From: Apostichopus japonicus
Lineage: Eukaryota > Echinodermata > Holothuroidea > Aspidochirotida > Stichopodidae
Length of the DNA stretch: 64,000 bases
Direction: 5' to 3'
NCBI RefSeq assembly: GCF_037975245.1
Contig: NC_092583.1
Coordinates: 9,013,764-9,077,763 of the forward strand
Part shown: positions 1 through 13,600 of the stretch, in pieces
How the letters are laid out: each line of letters starts with the position of its first letter
How positions within the stretch are numbered: the stretch's first letter is position 1
Made by a program: the position numbers and the translations under genes
The notes under the pieces: generated by a model
Database searches by the model: none
What the model was told of the DNA's origin: nothing
The model's input: the letters and a program-made list of their open reading frames with translations, nothing else

Positions 1-1440
1 TGTCAACAGAGTAAAGACTGCAAAATTCATACAGCCATTGAAATCATTTTCATTACTTCTGAGGAGGGAAAGATGTAGCTAAGTACAGGCTTTACTTTAA
101 TAGGGATTTCATCGAGTCAGTTGACAGTCTTTTTGTCTGTTCTATTCAAGTGGTTCATTTCACTGATAGCCTATGATTTCCATTATGAAGAATGTTCGGT
201 GTAATGTAGTCCTTATAAGTAGCAATCAGTAAACATATTTTGGATGAACTCCTGACAATACTAAGTAGGTACAATTAAGCTGTACTACACTTATAATGTA
301 GGTCATATGGGATTAAGCAGGAAAAAAGGAGGCAAAGGTTAACTGCTTTGAAAAGTATGTCGATTTTTACGTTTTAAAACTAAGAAGGTAACTAAGAAGG
401 TAACTAAGAAGGTAATATGTTACTGCTGTGTATTCCTGTCCGTTTTGTGACACTAACGATTATGGACATCACTCTGTGTATGTGACGATACACAATATCC
501 TGCCCAATCGTCTAAATATGCAGTACATTAATTAACTGTAAAAAGTGAAGACCCCCATTTATTAGCTGTCACCAAGCCCACAGTGTAATGTATGCAATTG
601 CTATGCACATGGATTAAACATGATCATTGCTACCCATTGCATGAGAAAGAGTTACCACATGTCAACCCGTGAAAGAACATTGGTCTGCCTGTTAAAGTTC
701 TTTAAACATGTCATCAGGCCACACCATAAAATAGTAAATTATCTCAATGGGATTAAGTAACCCAGGAAACTTAGTTTAGCATTATAGTTGATAGTTGCAC
801 TTAGTTTGCAATCATTACATGTTTCACTGCATGCATTCCCTGTCATGAGGATCTGCATATCTCATAGTGCAGTAGCTGCACCAAAGGTAGTGTATACACC
901 AGTCTTAAAAAGTCTTGACAGTGCAAATGGACTCAACAAACTCGTGTAAAACAACACTGTTAATAATTAAGGAAAATGTGAGACGTAAGAAGGGGAGGAG
1001 TGGGTGGGGAGGGGGGGAGGGAGAGGGTTGTTTGTGTGTGCTTTTAATTAAATTTTTTAATATTACTGACCACCTACATAGAAGTCACTTTAGTTATGCT
1101 ATTTCTATGATCACATTCCCAGACAAACGGGTCGCAATTGGAATGTTTATTGGTTAAATATGGAGAATAATGTTAAGCCCAATAAATTATTAAGTTGGCG
1201 GCATAAAAATAAATCCATCAATACTTTTCATTTATTCTGAAATAGATATAATATTGTTGTTTAAGGAACTCAGGTAAATCACAGTCACATTATCCATACT
1301 TTCATCATTTTAAAATAACTACCTTTCTTTAAATATGTGTTGCTGTCTCAACACCTCAAATTTCTACATCTATGTCGTTTTATAGTGTGCTACCACCAGT
1401 ATATTTATTTCATTTTCTTCTTGCTTTCTTTTTGCTATAG
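1..1440. other. upstream sequence or intron, no gene recognised
   Basis: No exon is recognisable here. Exon 1 of the large DED/ZU5 gene begins at an acceptor at 1440, so its initiating exon lies either unrecognised in this stretch or outside the window. The 80-residue frame at 915-1157 has a Gly-rich, low-complexity composition and no flanking splice signals. A 12-bp direct repeat (unit actaagaaggta) occurs three times at 379-414. Confidence 0.5.
379..414. repeat. 12-bp tandem repeat, three copies
   Basis: The unit actaagaaggta is repeated three times without interruption. It is a short simple repeat with no apparent function. Confidence 0.9.
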
Positions 1441-1705
1441 AGTGACATCCTCTTTTACAGGCTCACATCATTGGAGTTATTGATTGAGAAAAATGACTGT
1501 AAGAAGCTACTTGCCTACCTTAAAGTTCCCGCCAAGGAATCAAAGGACATTATTAAGAGTGATTCACCCTTTTCATCCCTTGTCCACCATCTCAGAGAGG
1601 CAGGGAAGGTTTCTTTTGATGACATCAACTATTTAATGGCAGCATGCTCTAATAAAGGACTGAGTAAATTGATGGCAGTATTGACTCTCTACCAACAAGC
1701 TCAAG
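1441..1705 (+). CDS. exon 1: DED-like domain
   Basis: Encodes about 88 residues beginning SDILFYRLTSLELLIEK. The pattern of a leading Tyr/Leu helix, a central P-F-x-x-L-x-x-x-L-R segment and a closing L-x-x-Y helix fits a death effector domain. I chose the acceptor at 1439-1440 (long pyrimidine tract, phase 0) because it restores the first helix. A second acceptor at 1459-1460 is also in frame and would remove seven residues. The donor is CAAG|GTATGT, leaving phase 1. Confidence 0.75.
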
Positions 1706-4700
1706 GTATGTTTATATCAGAGAGCTTAAAGGTTCAATATGTTATGAATCGCAAAATATTCAAATGCATTGCCAACACAAAGCATAGATGCAATTTGAGG
1801 TAATATACTTGTATTAACTTCACTTACTTAACCCATTGTTGATAGATAAAATGGACACTTCAGCAATGACCTTGATACAGATAATGTGATAAATGAGTTG
1901 GCAAGGAATTGAATAACCGCAATGGCCTGTATAGTACTTCAAAATCAGTGCAAGAGAATCCAATTTGGATGTTCAGAAGAGTAATTATTCCACACTACAA
2001 TACATGTTTCATGCAATGTCAAGGTCTTGCATTACAGTTAAATATGTGCATAAGCCTGTAACTTATGGGATATAGTCAAACGTTTGATTTGGGATATGTT
2101 CAGACAAGATTGGTAAAACATTGGAATTTCCTTTCCTTTTGAAATTGATAATTTTGAGGATCATTGAAGGGACTTGACTGTGTTCAATTGCTCAGCAGCA
2201 GGGCCAAAATCAACACCAAGGAAAGTGAAAGATTTACAGTGTTACCTCAAATAACATGCCAAAGTTGGACCAAAATGTGAGCTCACTAAATTTGGTGCAA
2301 GTTTGTCACAATATTTTCCGGAAGTTTACCGCATACATTATTAAGATACATTGAACTGTGTTATTTACATAACTAAATTTCTTATGTAGAAGACAATCTT
2401 TAACCATATTTGCATCTCATATTTTTGTTTCAGCACCATAGGAAAGTGAAAGATTTACAGTGTTACCTCAAATAACATGCTAAAGTTGGACCAAATTTGA
2501 GCTTACTAACTTTGGTGCATGTTTGTCACAATATTTTCCGGAAAGGTTGTACAGCATAAATAATTAACATACATTGAACTGTGTATATTTACATAACCAA
2601 ATCTCTTGGGTTGAAGAAAATCTTTAACCATGTTTGCATCTTAAATGTTTGTTTCAGATTCAAAGTTTACCAAAACAGTACTAAATGATCAACTAATGGC
2701 ATTAGAAGACAAAGGGCATGAACTCTCTCACAAACTAACTGAATCAGAAGATGAAAATCAAGAGCTCACTGGAAGACTAAAGACAACGGAGGATGAAAGA
2801 CAACAATTGAAAGATACATTAAAGGCAACAGAGCAGGAAAGACAACAGCTGACTGGGAGACTAAAGACAACAGAGGAGGAAAGACAACAATTGATATATA
2901 CGTTGACGGCAACAGAGGAGGAAAGACAACAGCTGAAAAGAACATTGAAGGCAACAGAGGAGGAAAGACAACAATTGAAAGATGCATTGAAGGCAACAGA
3001 CAAAGACTTCAGACAAACATTGAATACAGCTGAGAACAAACTGAAGACATTGAAGGATGAGAAGGAAGAATTACTTCAGCAGCAGAGAGAGGTTAGACTT
3101 CTCATAACATGTGATATGGATATCTGATGACCAAGTTACCTGACTTGGGTCATGAGAAATTTATTTATTATCAACAAGATGACCATTCTGTTTGATCTAG
3201 TGGTGTTAAAGTGAATTTGTAGTTTACCATTTGCAAATACAACATGTATTTTCAGAAATTAGGGAATGTTTATGATGTTCAACAGTAGAGGTCCAATGAT
3301 GAACATATTAACAGCTCTTTGCCTCAAGGATTTTTGTGCAAGCGTGATATTTAGTTCATATGATGTAAATTTTAGTATTTACATATTAATAGAGGTCAAA
3401 GGTCATTGAGGGTTAAGCAAGGTCAATCAAAGTATGTAAACGTAAGACAATCAAGAAGTGGAAATTTGAAAAAAGATCCTTCTAGGCGTAAAACTTTCAC
3501 ATCACAAGTAAAAGATCTCTATTGTATTTAAATCTTTAAGTTCTACACCTAGTATACAGGTCTCTCTTGATTCACACAGGTAAAAATATTTAATTTCTTT
3601 ATATCAGTGACTCATCTTTCAGAGGGATGCAATGTATGGTGGAATGTTATGTTTATATGGAAGTTCTCTACTAAACTGAAGTTTTACAACATTGTCCCAA
3701 TTGTTAAAGTTCACTAGCAAAACTATGTATATGCTATTGCACAATATGTAATAGATTAAATCATATTATGGCACTCATTGACCATCAAAACATAAAATTA
3801 ATCAAACAAATTTATATAATTGCACGTCTGTCCTTCAATGTGATAGGGCTACATTCATTTTACAAAGACAGTTGTTCGGCCACCATTCCTGGAAGTTTCT
3901 TTTGGAAGTTAGGTCACAGATCTCTGCATTAATTTACTTTGAACATGTGATTTCTCTGAGGCAGGTAGTAAATGTGCAGTCACATCCTCAAGTAAAGATC
4001 AAAATATTATCAGTTCAGCCTGCCTGAAAATAATGTGAAGAAATTTGTCAACTTGGAGAATATGTTCCCTTTAGACCGGAGATACTTCAATGCTAGTATA
4101 CATTTTAATATGTGGCAAGTAATCACTGGGAGGTGCGTCCCTCTTGTCTCATTCACTGTGCTATTTACATTACAGGAGCTGGAAGAGGCTAAATCAAGTA
4201 TGAGAGCTACAAAAGATGAACTTGTGAAGTCTCAATTGGAATATGCCACAGAATCCATGGTCTTACAAGAGGTCTTGAAGCAGACTAGGGAAGCCTTGAA
4301 TCAGAAAGAAATGGTAATGCCCCTTTCATACTTTCCCAGATCGGGCAACGATTTGGAACAATCCGTAGTGCAAGGCGATGATGCGCACCCAGAACGGGTT
4401 GTTACGGGTTGATATGGGTCCAGTATGGGTTACTACGGCGTTGTTACAGGTTGATAAGGATTGTTACAGATAGATTCCCGGGTCTATCCCGTATATGTAC
4501 GTATAACTTACGGGTTCCAATATTGTTTTCTACGGGCTGTTACATATCAATGACGGGTTTAATATTACCAACCCTTCACAACATGTTCAAACCCGTAGCA
4601 AGTTGTATCAAGCCGTAGTTTATACGTACCAATACTTGGCACGATCTGTTTCTATATGTAACAACAGATCACATGATCACACCTTACATGGTCCACTACA

Positions 4701-7700
4701 TAGGGTTGCTACATAGCGTCTACTGGTTGTCTACTGGTTCTACGGGTCCTCCTACAGTGTTTTTGGTTCCTTGCTTTAGCAAAAGGGACATATGCAGTCA
4801 GGTTGGCGTGTGTGTGTGTGTGTGTGTATGTGTGCGTGTGCGCGTGTGTGTGTGTGTGCGTCTGTGACACTTGCTTGGGTACGCTCTATCTCAATAAGGG
4901 AATGTTGGATTGAGGCCAAACTTGGACTATAGATCCGCCATATGAAGAAGGTGTGCTCTATTGTTTTTGGTGCCCACAAAGGTCACCAAAGGTCAGTTAT
5001 GGTCCAAAAACAGAAACTATTAAAACTGCAATAACTCCCAGTGCCAATGTGCGACAAGGTTGATATTTTGGGACAAGTTGTGAACTGGTTTAGGGGAACA
5101 TTTTCAAACTTAACCGTCATGTGATCCGAGGTCACCAAAGGTCAGTTAATGATAAAAAACTAGTATTTTTGCGATAACTTGAGAACGAATTGTCCATTTG
5201 GGTTGGGAGTTGCCTCAATGTTATCCAATTGTAGACCCGCATCTTGGTGACCCTTGACCTCAATTTGACCTCTGGTGACCTTTACGTGTTTTGGGGATTT
5301 TTACTGTTTCGATGCTATTTTCAGATGTCAAAGGTACCTTCTGATCATAAATGTCAATAGGTTGACCCCGTGTGACCTTTCTGTGCAAAGTTATAAGGGG
5401 TCAAAGTTTTTCGGTCGGAGTTAGGATGGCTGTACAGACTTGTCGTTTTGTTTTTTGTAATCAGAAGATAAAACTACATCTGAAACCAAGGTCAAAAGGT
5501 CAAAGGTCACATTAGAAAAAATGTGCTTATTTAGGGAAGAAATGAACGAAAAAGAAAATATTTGGTTTTGATGCTAGATTTGGATATCAAAGGTACCTTC
5601 CGATCAAAAATGTCAATGGGTTGGCACCCCTGTGACCTTCGTGTGCGAAATTATACGAGGTCAAAGTTAATTTTCAGACATTTAATGCAATAACTCCCAG
5701 TTCCAAGGTGTGACACGGTTGATATTTTTGGACAAATTGCAAATGGTATAGGGTAATATTTTAAAACTAAACGGTCATGTGATCCGAGGTCACCAAAGGT
5801 CAATAAATGTTAAAAAACTAGTATTTTGGGGGGAGAAAATGGGCAAAGACAAAAATGTATGAATTGTTATAGTTTGATGCTATATTCACGTCACACCGAT
5901 CAAAAATGTGAATGGGTTGACCCAAGGTGACCTTTGTGGATCCAGTTATATGAGGTCAAAGTTAATCTTCAAACATTTAGTGCAATAACTCCCAGTGCAA
6001 CGGTGTGTCATGGTTGATATATTGGGACAAGTTGCAAATGGTATGGGGGAATATTTTCAAACTTAACGGTCATGTGATCCGAGGTCACCAAAGGTCAATT
6101 AATGTTGAAAAACTAGTTTTTTGGCGATAACTTGAGAACGAATTTTCCGTTAGGGTTGGAAATTGCTTCAATGTAATCCAATTGTCAACCCGCATCTGGG
6201 TGACCTTTGACCTCAATTTGACCTCTGTTGACCTTTACTTGTTTTTGGGATTTTTACAGTTTCCATGCTATTTTCAGATGTCAAAGGTACCTTCTGATCA
6301 TAAATGTCAATGGGTTGACCCCCCGTGTGACCTTCGAGTGCGAAGTTATACAAAGTCAAAGTTAAATTTCAGATATTTAATGCAATAACCCCCATTGCCA
6401 AGGTGTGACATGGTTGATATTTTTGGACAAGTTGCAAATGGTAAAGGGGAATATTTTCAAACTTAACGGTCATGTGATCCGAGGTCACCAAAGGTCAATT
6501 AATTTAAAAAAAAACTAGTATTTTGGGGGGAGAAAATGGGCAAAGACAAAAATGTATGAATTTTTATAGTTTGATGCTATATTCACGTCACACCGATCAC
6601 AAATGTCAATGAGTTGACCCAAGGTGACCTTTGTGGGTTCAGTTATATGAGGTCAAAGTTAATCTTCAGACATTTAGTGCAATAACCCCCAGTGCCAAGA
6701 TGTGTCACGATTGATATTTTGGGACAAGTTGCAAATGGTATAGGGGAATATTTTCAAACCTAACGGTCATGTGATCCGAGGTCACCAAAGGTCAATTAAT
6801 GATAAAAAACTAGTTTTTTGGCGATAACTTGAGAACGAATTGTCCGTTAGGGTTGGATAATGCTTCAATGTAATCCAATTGTCAACCCGCATCTGGGTGA
6901 CCTTTGACCTCAATTTGACCTCTGGTGACCTTTACTTGTTTTGGGGATTTTTACAGTTTTGATGCTATTTCAGATGTCAAAGGTACCTTCTGATCATTAA
7001 TGTCAATGGGTTGACCCCCGTGGGACCTTCGTGTGCAAAGTTATTAATGTTACAAATTAATTAATGTTAAAAAAACTAGTATTTTGAGGGGAAAAATAGG
7101 CAAAGAAAAAATGTTTGAACTTTTACAGTTTTGATGCTCTATTTAGGTCTCACCGATTAAAAAGGTCAATTGGTTGACCTCCGGGTGACTTTTGTGTGTG
7201 TTGCTATGTATACAAGTTCAAAGTTAATTTTTAGACATTTAATGCAATTAAATCCCAATGCCACGGTTGATATTTTGGGACAAGTTGTGAATGGGGTGGT
7301 GGAACATTTTCAAATTTCACGGTCATGTCATCTGTGGTCACCAATGTTGTCATATTTGTTGATCTGCTTGTAGGTCACCTCATATCTCTTACATTTTTGA
7401 CGCCATGTTCAGATCTCAAAAGTGCATTTTGATCATAATCCGATCACAATTTGTGATCACAAAAGTGTTGGCTATAGTGTTGGTTACTTTATGGGTACGT
7501 GTAGGACCACAATTACTTGACTATTTGAACCCAATCTTGCTTGATAATATTATGTGTATTGTCATATACCCCTTCGCAAGGAACCACAGTGCCCTTCGGC
7601 TCTTGTTGATCCTTGGTTAGACTCGAAAGTGTTTAAACATTTTCAATACTTTTCCACGTATCTGAAGGCCGCTACAGATCGGTACGGGTTGCCACAGATA

Positions 7701-10536
7701 GCTACGTAACCTCTCGGTTCATGGCAGATCAGACCACAGATCACATGCCGGATGTACCGGTCAGCCAAGACCGGGCGTGTGATCTGGTAAAGTGTAAAAT
7801 GTGCTTTAAACGTATGATTAAGTTTAGTAAGTGAACTATTACTATAGAATCGTGTGTATGTGCACCAGTTTACCATCAGTAGAAAAGAAGTTTATGAAGT
7901 TTGGAAAATATTGTGACTAGACTATACTAATGTGTTGAATTTATGATAAAATATTCCACAGTTGAAGGTATTACAAGGTGACAACATAATCTTGAGCTTT
8001 ACAGAAAACAGTTCAATGAGTTAAGAAATGTTCTTTATTCATGCTCCATTTGATTACATGCAGTGTAAAGTTAGTATGAGTACATGCACATATGCTAAAA
8101 TCAGTTGGTTGTTTCAGCTGAAGACATAACTGGTGTAACTTGACAGTTGATTGATAGGAAAACAGTTTTTTTTGGTTACTTGCCAGGCAGGCGAGAAACC
8201 TATGCAGTCAAGTTGGCTTGTGCGTGTGTGTGGGTGCGCAAGGGTGTGCTGTGTACATGTGACGCCCTAGCAATTGTAAACACATTATCTCAAGATCGGT
8301 AACCTCTGCAGTTATTTGGCATGTGGCTTCCCCACATATCATAAAAATAACCCTATTGGTTTTGGTGCTGGTCTAAAAGTAATTTCGGGTCAGCAGATGG
8401 CAAAATGTGAATATCTAAAAACATCTCCAGAACCTGAACATCAAAGGAGTTCATATGTATAGTAGGATAGCCTTATGAAGTTTAAACATTTTTCTTTACA
8501 ATTTGGTGTACGTCAAGAATTCATTTAAGGTCACCAGGGATAAAAATACCTTCAAAATAGGAAACTTTGTTGGCTCTATTTAGTAGCTTCCTTAACATGA
8601 GTACAAGAACCTTATTGCTTGTGGTGGAGGTCAAAGGTCATTTGGGGTCATCAAAGGTCATATTCTTTAAAGCCTTATGAACAAACCTTGTAAACATGAT
8701 ATATATCAAATGTGTTACATGACATAGCTCATATCTGGCATGTGTCTTCCTTATAGTGAGTACAAGAAACCGTTTATTTTGGGTGGAGGTCAAGGCAAAT
8801 AAGCGCTGGGAGTTGTTAGTTTCAGTTTATCAAATAAGATATCTTTTGTATGTATTTATTTGCAGGCTTTATATGCATCTGCTCCGGGGAAAGAAACCCT
8901 ACATGAAGAAAATGTAACTTCAGACATATCACAGAAATCAAGTTTGGCAGGTAAGATCATAATGTAAAGATAATTACTGCTGCTCAATGTAAATATCAAG
9001 CAGGCAGTACAATGTTTCCTTATATCAGTCTGTTTGTTCTTAAACATTCCTACCTGCATATCTCCAAAGCTGCCAGGGGGATGTAGGAAGAGCAGTTGGG
9101 GAGCTAGGGGTATTGGTCGTCGGGGGGGGGGGGACAGGAATGGTCTGTAGGGGCGCTTTCGACACTACCTAAGCGGAGCGCCACCACAGGTTGGCGCGGA
9201 GCGTACAGGCATTTCTTGAGTAAAGATCCTCCCTAGATCGCCGGAAAAGACCCTTTCCGGACCTTGCTAATTTGCAGATAAACGACGAATAAATAGGTGT
9301 CATCGCCATTTGTGACAACTCGAAAGTTTATATGAGTGTTGAAAGTACCTGCGCTTCATCACAATGTGAGTGCTCATGTTTTCGTAGCCCTGACACAATG
9401 CCTGTTGTGCCTATTAGGTATTCTGGACCTGTAAATGCCAACAATACCACATCTGGGGGACGACATTTTGCCAACACCTATATTGACAGAAATATGTCAC
9501 ATGATAGTATGATACTTAAAATATACTACTATAAATTGAAAAAGAAGCATACCTCAACGATCAATCATTCATGAGACATGGGAACATTCACATTCGACAA
9601 GCACAAAAAGTGTTATCTTGGCTTCATTTTCCTCCCCTTTGATTTTGAGAATCGATCAATCACATTGTCCAAATCAAGTTGGTCAGCTATATTGCGCTCC
9701 ATGCTTATAATAGCAAGATTATAGAGCCTAGTCTGACCCATGGTTGATCGAAGGTAGTTTTTTATCATTTTTATCCTAACAAATTACCTACTGCACTAAT
9801 CAACACACTGATCATGGACTGCATGCCGACTTAAAAGTTGGTGTTTATTACTATTTCAGCCACTGTGCGTGGCGTATCGTCTTAAAATAGATCGAAAACC
9901 CCGTACAGTTCATGGAAATAGTTTTGTACAACGGAAAGTGCCGTAAATTAAAGACCGCTGTTAGAGCATTTTGTCAGAAAATTACACCAACAAAATGTGA
10001 CAAATGCCAATTGGTAGATCAGAGCGCAATAAAAAAAAATCAATAATCGCGAAGAAGTAAAAAGTGTTAAAAGCTGAAAAGGACGCCAGCAGCCCATTTG
10101 AGTCCATCAAGGGGTGGGCATCCGCCCCTCCTGACTGTATGGACGCTCTGCCACTGAGGAAGAGGGACAGAGGGGTGGGGTGGGCCTTTTGTCAATTAAA
10201 TTAGTGTAGATGCATTGTCAATCATGTTGAGATATTACAATTCTAGTGAGCTGTGCACAGGTGTCAATATATCAAGGGGTATTACTGAAACAGGTAACTT
10301 CTTTATTAAAAGCAAATTGTCCAGAGATATTTTAATTTGTGACATATTATGCCAGATGCAGACTTGGTACGGAAATGATTGTACAAGATGTGTAGTCTAC
10401 CTTGTTAATCTATTCCTGGTTCTGTCGGATCTTCTTTCTTACCTGAGATCATTGAAGCAATACACTGGTACTAATTTACTACTAAAGTTTCTCCTCACTC
10501 TTCTGTGTATTGATGAGTGTTTATGAAGATGGAAAC

Positions 10537-10586
<50 letters not shown>

Positions 10587-10599
10587 TATATATTTATAT

Positions 10600-10649
<50 letters not shown>

Positions 10650-13600
10650 AGCAAATAACATAAGGCATATCAACACCTGCAATGTATTTCTTGTGAAATA
10701 TTGTAGAAAATAAAAGCCTCACCTAATTCCTCTTTATAATGTTTCTACTTTTCTGTTATCAAGTGAGGTAGATCACATCCTCCTTATAACGGTAAAGTAT
10801 ATTTAAGATTTGAAATCAATATTCATCTAAAAAGGTGACAGTTAAGTAGCTATGGTATCACATATGCTTGTAGTGTAGATGAGCAGTTACATCAAGAGTA
10901 CTTCAAAAAGGAACTAAATTTATTCATATTCCACATAAATTATATCTTCTTCCGCTATTGAACTGATTTTTGGCTTTGATGATCATCGTAACCTTTGCAT
11001 TTATAATGGTGTATGGGTGCGAGTGTGTGCATTTGTGTGTGTGTGCGTCCGTGATGCCTATCTTGTTAACACAATATCTCTTGAAGGGAAGGTTGGACCA
11101 ATTAGATATTTGGTGGGTAGATGTACCACATTTCGTACAAGAAGCCTTTTGTTTTTGGTGGAGGTCAAAAGTTATTTGGAGCCACCAGTGGTCATTTGTG
11201 GTGTGTAGAAGAACCACATTTAGTACAAGAAGCCTATTGTTTTTGGTGGAGGTCTAGGGTCATTTGGGGTCACCACCTTGAAGGGAAACTTTGCAGACCT
11301 CATACTTAAGGAACCTACTATTGGTTTTGGTGGAGGTAAAGGTCATTTGAAGTAAACAAATGCCAAAACTTTACTTCAATCCCCTCTTACCTGTCTCTCT
11401 ACGCTAGAACACCTTCCTTATCATAATATTACAAGGGAAGCTTGGACAGTTCGCAATTGTTTTGGTACGTAATTTTTACCACATTGAGTACAAGAAGCCT
11501 TATGTTGTGGGCAGAGGTCAATGGTCATTTGAGTTCACCCGGGGTCAAATTGTGAAAAACATGCTTTACACAATATTTCAACAACGACAGATTTCATATG
11601 AAGTATGTTGATGTATCTATCTCGTTTAGTACAAGAAGCCACATTGTTGAGGTCAATGGTCATTTCAGGACAGCCTGTGTCATTGTGAAGTTTTTGTTGT
11701 CACATCATACTGCTTTTCACTGTATTACTCAGATTTGTTGTACACCAACACTATACATTATGTCAGATTCACGAAGAGAACTGCTCATGTTACATCATCA
11801 AAACCACTATGCATTTTGCATTGTGGTAAAGAAACGGTATTTTGTTGTTATAGATTATTGCGATATAAAGCAATCTAATAATCAAATGATAAATAGGAAA
11901 ATCTGATCTTATGCATTATTTATTAACCAGTTTTATCAATTGGTTTGTTGTGCTGAGTGTGATCTTTAACTACATTTTATGTTTTTTTATTTTCTTTACA
12001 TTTCAGCTGATTATGGCAGATTGATGGTCAATGTTGCTGAAGATCTTACTCTAGACAGCACTCTGAAATTAGCTACTCTGTTTGGTCTACCACCGGCAGA
12101 AACTGATATGCTACGCCGGGTTTCTCTGATAGAGACACCAGGAATCACTTTGATTAAATTCATGAAAACACGAAACATCATCAACATGTACGATGTCACT
12201 AACCTACAAAAGGGTTTGGTTTATATTCAGCGAAACCAAACAAATAAATACCTATTAGCCCCATATCAGGCTAAAATTGACCCCTTTCAGTTTGAAGAAA
12301 ACCAATCACCAGAACTGCTTGACTGGCCAGGTAAGAACAAATGTAAGGATGCAATCAGAATACATAAAAAAAATAGTACAGTACAGTAAAACTCTAGAAA
12401 TGTGTGTTAGTCAGGAGTTAATATTCAGCTTTCAGGCAATGTGTTGATTTAAACTACTGTATTAACTATCACAGTGTATGTTGGGTTAAAAGAATCAAGT
12501 AGATCTTTGGACCAATTATTTGTTGCCATTTGGTTCATATCTTTATCGTAAATAAGATTGAAAATACAAAGATTATCCCTAGTTTAGGGCTCAAGGATTA
12601 GCCAAGGATCCATTTAAGCCATCTGGTGACCCTCAGACACCATGCTGGATTCTTTTGATACTCCTGTTGTCTGCTGCCACTCGTCTAATTCTCTAACAAC
12701 GTAAAGCTTGTCATGTGATCCGAGGTCACCAAAGGTCATTGAATGTTAAAAAACTAGTATGTTGGGAGGAGAAAATGGGCAAAGAAAAAAATGTTTGAAT
12801 TTGTATAGTTTGATGCTCTATTTAGGTCTCACCAATCAAAAATATCAATAAGTTGACCCAAGGTGACCTTTGCATGTTAAGTTATATGACGTCAAAGTTA
12901 ATTTTCAGACATTTAATGCAATAACTCCCAGTGTCAAGGTGTTACACGGTTGATATATTGGGACAAGTTGCAAATGGAATAGGGGAATATTTTAAACCAT
13001 AACGGTCATGTGATCCAAGGTCACCAAAGGTCAATTAATGATAAGAAACTAGTATTTTTACGATAACTAGAGAACAAATTGTCCGTTAGGGTTGGGAGTT
13101 GCTTCAATGTAATCCAATTGTCGACCCTCATCTGGGTGACCCTTGACCTCAATTTGACCTCTGGTGACCTTTCCGTGTTTTGTGGATTTTTACAGTTTGG
13201 ATGCTATTTTCAGATGTCAAAGGTACCTTCTGATCATAAATGTCAATGCGTTGACCCCCGTGTGACCTTCGTGTGCGAAGTTATACAAGGTCAAAGTTAA
13301 TTTTCAGACATTTAATGCAATAACTCCCAGTGCCAAGGTGTGACAAGGTTGCTTTTTTTGGACAAGTTGCGAATGGTATAGGGGAATATTTTCAAACTTA
13401 GCGGTCATGTGATTCAAGGTCACCAAAGGTCAGCTGATGTTAAAAAACTAGTATTTTGGGGGCAGAAAATGGGTAAAGAAAAAATGTTTGAATTTTTACA
13501 GTTTTGATGCTCTATTTAGGTCTCACCGATCAAAAATGTCTATTGGTTGACCTACCGGTGACATTTGTGTGTAAAGTTATGTATACAAGTTCAAAGCTAA

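Noticed and set aside
915-1157. 80-residue plus-strand frame as a gene
   Set aside because: Gly-rich low-complexity translation of a purine tract, no splice signals, no motif.
2758-3039. Minus-strand Cys/Ser-rich frame opposite exon 2
   Set aside because: It is the antisense reading of the 42-bp coiled-coil repeat; the plus strand has the spliced, phase-compatible exon.
10439-10713. Tyr/Ile-repeat proteins over the AT array
   Set aside because: Translation of an (AT)n microsatellite. The same holds for 27860-28172, 31195-31480 and 35389-35724.
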